From an uncultured Christensenellaceae bacterium (GTDB lineage Bacteria > Bacillota > Clostridia > Christensenellales > UMGS416): DNA of 64,000 nucleotides. Of this stretch, positions 61,955 to 64,000 are shown piece by piece. The notes under the pieces are model-generated. The model saw only the letters and a list, made by a program, of their open reading frames with translations. It was not told the DNA's origin and ran no database searches. The position numbers were made by a program, and so were the translations under genes. Numbering within the stretch: position 1 is the stretch's first letter; each line of letters starts with the position of its first letter. The stretch covers positions 158,789-222,788 of the forward strand of contig CALWDW010000001.1 in NCBI GenBank assembly GCA_944376795.1. The letters run 5' to 3'.

Positions 61955-61983
61955 TTGCATCTCTGCACAAGCAGCGCTATACT
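61955..61983 (+). promoter_or_regulatory. sigma-A promoter of the DUF3825 gene
   Basis: TTGCAT and TATACT with a 17-base spacer, 33 bases before the start codon. Confidence 0.7.
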
Positions 61984-62015
61984 AAATAGGAATATCAAAG
62001 AAAGGGAGGAAGAAT

Positions 62016-62837
62016 ATGACTGTATCTGCTGCCGGCGATTACCGGCCAGAATTTAACCTGCTCAAAGACGCTTACCTGGGCAATGCCGATGCGTTCAATA
62101 AAAAGCTGGAGTACCTAGCCCAGACCGCGCAGCCCGAGCGCTGGTCCTTTCCTGATACCAGCAGCAATCCCCGCCCCAACTACATCCTCTACAACTACCT
62201 CAACTACACCTACGACCGAGTCAAGCAGGAGGGAAAGATCGCTGTGACCGAGGACGGGAGCGCGATGTGCTTCAATACCGGCCTGCAGACGGTGAACGGG
62301 AACGACATCTACGCCTACTTCATCAAAAATCGCAACGATTCCCAGCAGCCCTGGTTCTTACTGGCCTTCAAGCAGCGAACCGAACCGGAAATGAGCCACT
62401 TCGCTGAGCTCCCCGACATTGCGGACTATTTTACCAATCCCGCTGATTTCATTTTTGATAAAAATATGCCGATTTATTTGGACTACGACCACATCATTGA
62501 CGACAACTACAGCCGCTTTTTGGACATCGGGCTGATGGACAACAAGCACATCATCCGTGCCCTGCTGGAGACCGCCGTCTCCCAGGTGACCGAAAAGTTA
62601 AAGCGGAATTACAAAATCGCCATCCCCCAGTTTTATACAGAAAAAGGAACCGGTGTTGCCAAGATTCAGCTGCTGCTCCCTCTCTTTCTGAAGAGCGCCG
62701 ACGCTGCCGATCTGGCCCTGGTCATTGACAAAGGCCCTTACAGCTACATTGGGAAAACCATCCTCACCCTGGAATGGGCCTACATGAATTCACGACGCAT
62801 CGTCAAGCCCGATGTGGATTGGCTGGGGATGCAGTAG
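62016..62837 (+). CDS. DUF3825 domain-containing protein
   Basis: A 273-residue soluble protein. The block NYILYNYLNYTYDRV, followed by MCFNTGLQT and IYAYFIKN, and the later NYKIAIPQFY and LLLPLFLK are typical of DUF3825, a domain seen alone or beside OST-HTH/LOTUS RNA-binding modules, which suggests a nucleic acid link. Here it is alone. AAGGGAGG precedes the start. Monocistronic. Confidence 0.82.
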   Translation: MTVSAAGDYRPEFNLLKDAYLGNADAFNKKLEYLAQTAQPERWSFPDTSSNPRPNYILYNYLNYTYDRVKQEGKIAVTEDGSAMCFNTGLQTVNGNDIYAYFIKNRNDSQQPWFLLAFKQRTEPEMSHFAELPDIADYFTNPADFIFDKNMPIYLDYDHIIDDNYSRFLDIGLMDNKHIIRALLETAVSQVTEKLKRNYKIAIPQFYTEKGTGVAKIQLLLPLFLKSADAADLALVIDKGPYSYIGKTILTLEWAYMNSRRIVKPDVDWLGMQ

Positions 62838-62856
62838 CTCTCCAGCACCCTCACAG

Positions 62857-62899
62857 CCCCGCTTCAAGACAACGTTTCCCCTTGAAGCGGGGATTTTTG
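62857..62899 (+). terminator. rho-independent terminator of the DUF3825 gene
   Basis: A 12-bp stem CCCCGCTTCAAG/CTTGAAGCGGGG with a twelve-base loop and a run of five T. Confidence 0.9.
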
Positions 62900-63229
62900 T
62901 GTCCAAGAGAAGCCATCCCATTACTGTATCTCTGCGCGCCTATATCTCATGGGCATCCAGCGATGTGAGACAGATGGAAAGCCAAGATTGATGGAAGCCT
63001 TTGCCGTCTTGGGCATGCGGTGTAAAAAACAGCCGCTGAACTTAGACGCCGCCGTCAGAAGCCCTTCCCCCCGTAAGGCAGCCATCTTTCCACGCCCCGG
63101 CTTTGTTTGTTATTCTGCGCATATTTTTTTGCAAAACGGCAGAACTTGCGGGTGGCTATTTTGTGCAGTTTCCTGTATAATAAAGTAGATGCCAGCAAGT
63201 GCATCCACTTCGAAAGGGAGCGGTGCGCC
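62900..63229. other. 330-base upstream region of the marR-like gene
   Basis: No gene seen. The last 80 bases are T-rich and include TATAAT at 63176-63181, a likely -10 box for the MarR-like gene without a good -35. Autoregulatory operator sites would be expected here but none is an obvious palindrome. Confidence 0.4.
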
Positions 63230-63805
63230 ATGGATGAGATCAAAATCTCCGGTAGCAATCCTTCAGAGGAGACGGCCAGCGAGCTTCTCCTATCCACCTG
63301 CATGCGCTTTGTTAAGCTCAGCCGTATGTTGGAGCTGAAATTGGACCAGTGCCCGGCCCATATGGCCAGGCTGCGCCTCATGCTGGCCTTGGTTCACGGC
63401 AACGACAATACGCTGCCTGAGCTCAGCCGCGAAACCTGTGTTTCAGCATCCAGCCTCTGTCTAATGCTCAAACAGCTGGATAAGGAAGGCTTCGTAAATC
63501 GGATTACCTGCCCTACCGATGCTCGTATTACCCTTTATTCCCTGACGCCTAAGGGACATGCCTGGCTGCATGACGAGTATTTGGCCCGGCAAAGGGCCAT
63601 GGCAGAGCTCGTGCGCGAATCACTTTCCAGCGAAGAGTGCTCCGCTCTGGCTTCGCATTTAACTAGCATCCATACTATGGTGCAAGCGTTAACATGCACA
63701 TGCAAAGCAGAAGATGCAGCGCTCTCCATCGCGGAACTGTTGCAGCGTTCCCCTTGGCCGGAGGACATGTCCGGCTGTGAAAACGAGAACAAGGAAAAAT
63801 CTTGA
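63230..63805 (+). CDS. MarR family transcriptional regulator
   Basis: About 191 residues, with a winged-helix domain: LSRETCVSASSLCLMLKQLDKEGFVNRITCPTDARITLYSLTPKG, in which the recognition helix and wing are clear. MarR proteins repress efflux or stress genes and often themselves. The start at MDEIKIS is supported by AAAGGGAG; the 41 codons before it are unlikely. A C-terminal tail with CTCKAEDAA is longer than usual. No obvious target gene is adjacent; a tRNA cluster follows. Confidence 0.82.
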   Translation: MDEIKISGSNPSEETASELLLSTCMRFVKLSRMLELKLDQCPAHMARLRLMLALVHGNDNTLPELSRETCVSASSLCLMLKQLDKEGFVNRITCPTDARITLYSLTPKGHAWLHDEYLARQRAMAELVRESLSSEECSALASHLTSIHTMVQALTCTCKAEDAALSIAELLQRSPWPEDMSGCENENKEKS

Positions 63806-63813
63806 ATCCCCCC

Positions 63814-63842
63814 CTTGACACCCGATGCTGTCCATGGTATTA
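63814..63842 (+). promoter_or_regulatory. consensus promoter of the tRNA cluster
   Basis: TTGACA and TATTAT with a 17-base spacer, 32 bases before the tRNA-Gln 5' end. Confidence 0.85.
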
Positions 63843-63874
63843 TAACCTTTGTGATTGCTCAGGCAATCCAGTGT

Positions 63875-63948
63875 AGCGGAATAGTGTAACGGCAACACTC
63901 ATGACTCTGACTCATGCTTTCTAGGTTCGAATCCTAGTTCCGCTGCCA
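63875..63948 (+). tRNA. tRNA-Gln (anticodon CUG)
   Basis: Cloverleaf of 74 bases including CCA. Acceptor AGCGGAA/TTCCGCT, anticodon arm CATGA/TCATG with loop CTCTGAC (anticodon CTG), T arm with GTTCGAATC. The A1-U72 pair and the G discriminator fit glutamine tRNAs. Confidence 0.93.
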
Positions 63949-63951
63949 TTT

Positions 63952-64000
63952 GCCCTCATGGTCTAGAGGCCTAGGACACCGCCCTCTCACGGCGGCAACA
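63952..64000 (+). tRNA. tRNA-Glu (anticodon CUC), cut off by the window end
   Basis: The first 49 bases: acceptor strand GCCCTCA, D arm, and anticodon arm CCGCC/GGCGG with loop CTCTCAC (anticodon CTC). The T arm and 3' acceptor strand lie outside. Three bases after tRNA-Gln, so co-transcribed. Confidence 0.9.

Overview
The window looks like a chromosomal segment of a GC-rich, endospore-forming member of the Clostridia (Bacillota). The evidence is the spoIIID-mbl pair, a SpoVB-type flippase, a CotH kinase-like protein, SleL/YdhD-like GH18 and G5/3D cell-wall proteins, strong AGGAGG ribosome binding sites, TTGACA-17-TATAAT promoters and a Bacillota-type dnaX-ybaB-recR operon. I see no phage, insertion sequence, integrase, plasmid origin or CRISPR array, and nearly all the DNA is accounted for by ordinary housekeeping and accessory genes.

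Layout. 0-5 kb: a zinc alcohol/polyol dehydrogenase, then a minus-strand operon VTC-polymerase > DUF4956 membrane protein > CotH protein. 5-10.5 kb: a Cys-rich DUF3795 protein, a SpoVB-like flippase, a DUF4091 protein and a nucleotidyltransferase. 10.6-16.5 kb: pfkB-tgt-yajC, preceded by a highly structured RNA with its own consensus promoter that lies directly downstream of comFC (raiA-motif candidate), then comFC-recD2. 16.6-21.3 kb: a MATE transporter and the nickel-pincer cofactor operon larE-larB-larC (no larA), with a terminator-bearing leader and a giant His-rich repeat in LarC. 21.3-25.5 kb: a GH18 hydrolase, GNAT, nitroreductase, and a lipoprotein overlapping a second-type MurA. 25.5-28.4 kb: dnaX-ybaB-recR. 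28.5-34.5 kb: a 922-residue protein of unknown function and a polar amino acid ABC transporter operon. 34.5-41.4 kb: a TetM-like translation GTPase without the tetracycline-protection loop, and a Gld-type ABC operon with a DUF4340 protein. 41.5-47.9 kb: a Cys-containing repeat protein, rsmA, a G5/3D wall protein and a class B penicillin-binding protein. 47.9-56.7 kb: GNAT, pfkA-DUF3006, a solute-binding lipoprotein, a cytidylate-kinase-like protein, a QueG-like Fe-S protein coupled to a GH18 protein, and a two-gene drug-type ABC exporter. 56.7-64 kb: two Cof-type HAD phosphatases, mbl-type mreB, spoIIID, DUF1015, DUF3825, a MarR regulator, tRNA-Gln(CUG) and the start of tRNA-Glu(CUC).

Functional themes: cell envelope and sporulation (VTC/DUF4956/CotH, SpoVB, GH18, PBP, MurA, Mbl, SpoIIID, G5/3D), DNA and RNA maintenance (DnaX, RecR, RecD2, Tgt, RsmA), sugar phosphate metabolism (two phosphofructokinase-type kinases, HAD phosphatases) and nickel cofactor synthesis. 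The observations most worth following are the structured RNA at 13128-13430, the lar leader terminator with the LarC His repeat, the TetM-like GTPase, and the 922-residue protein. All calls come from reading sequence alone; no homology search was run.
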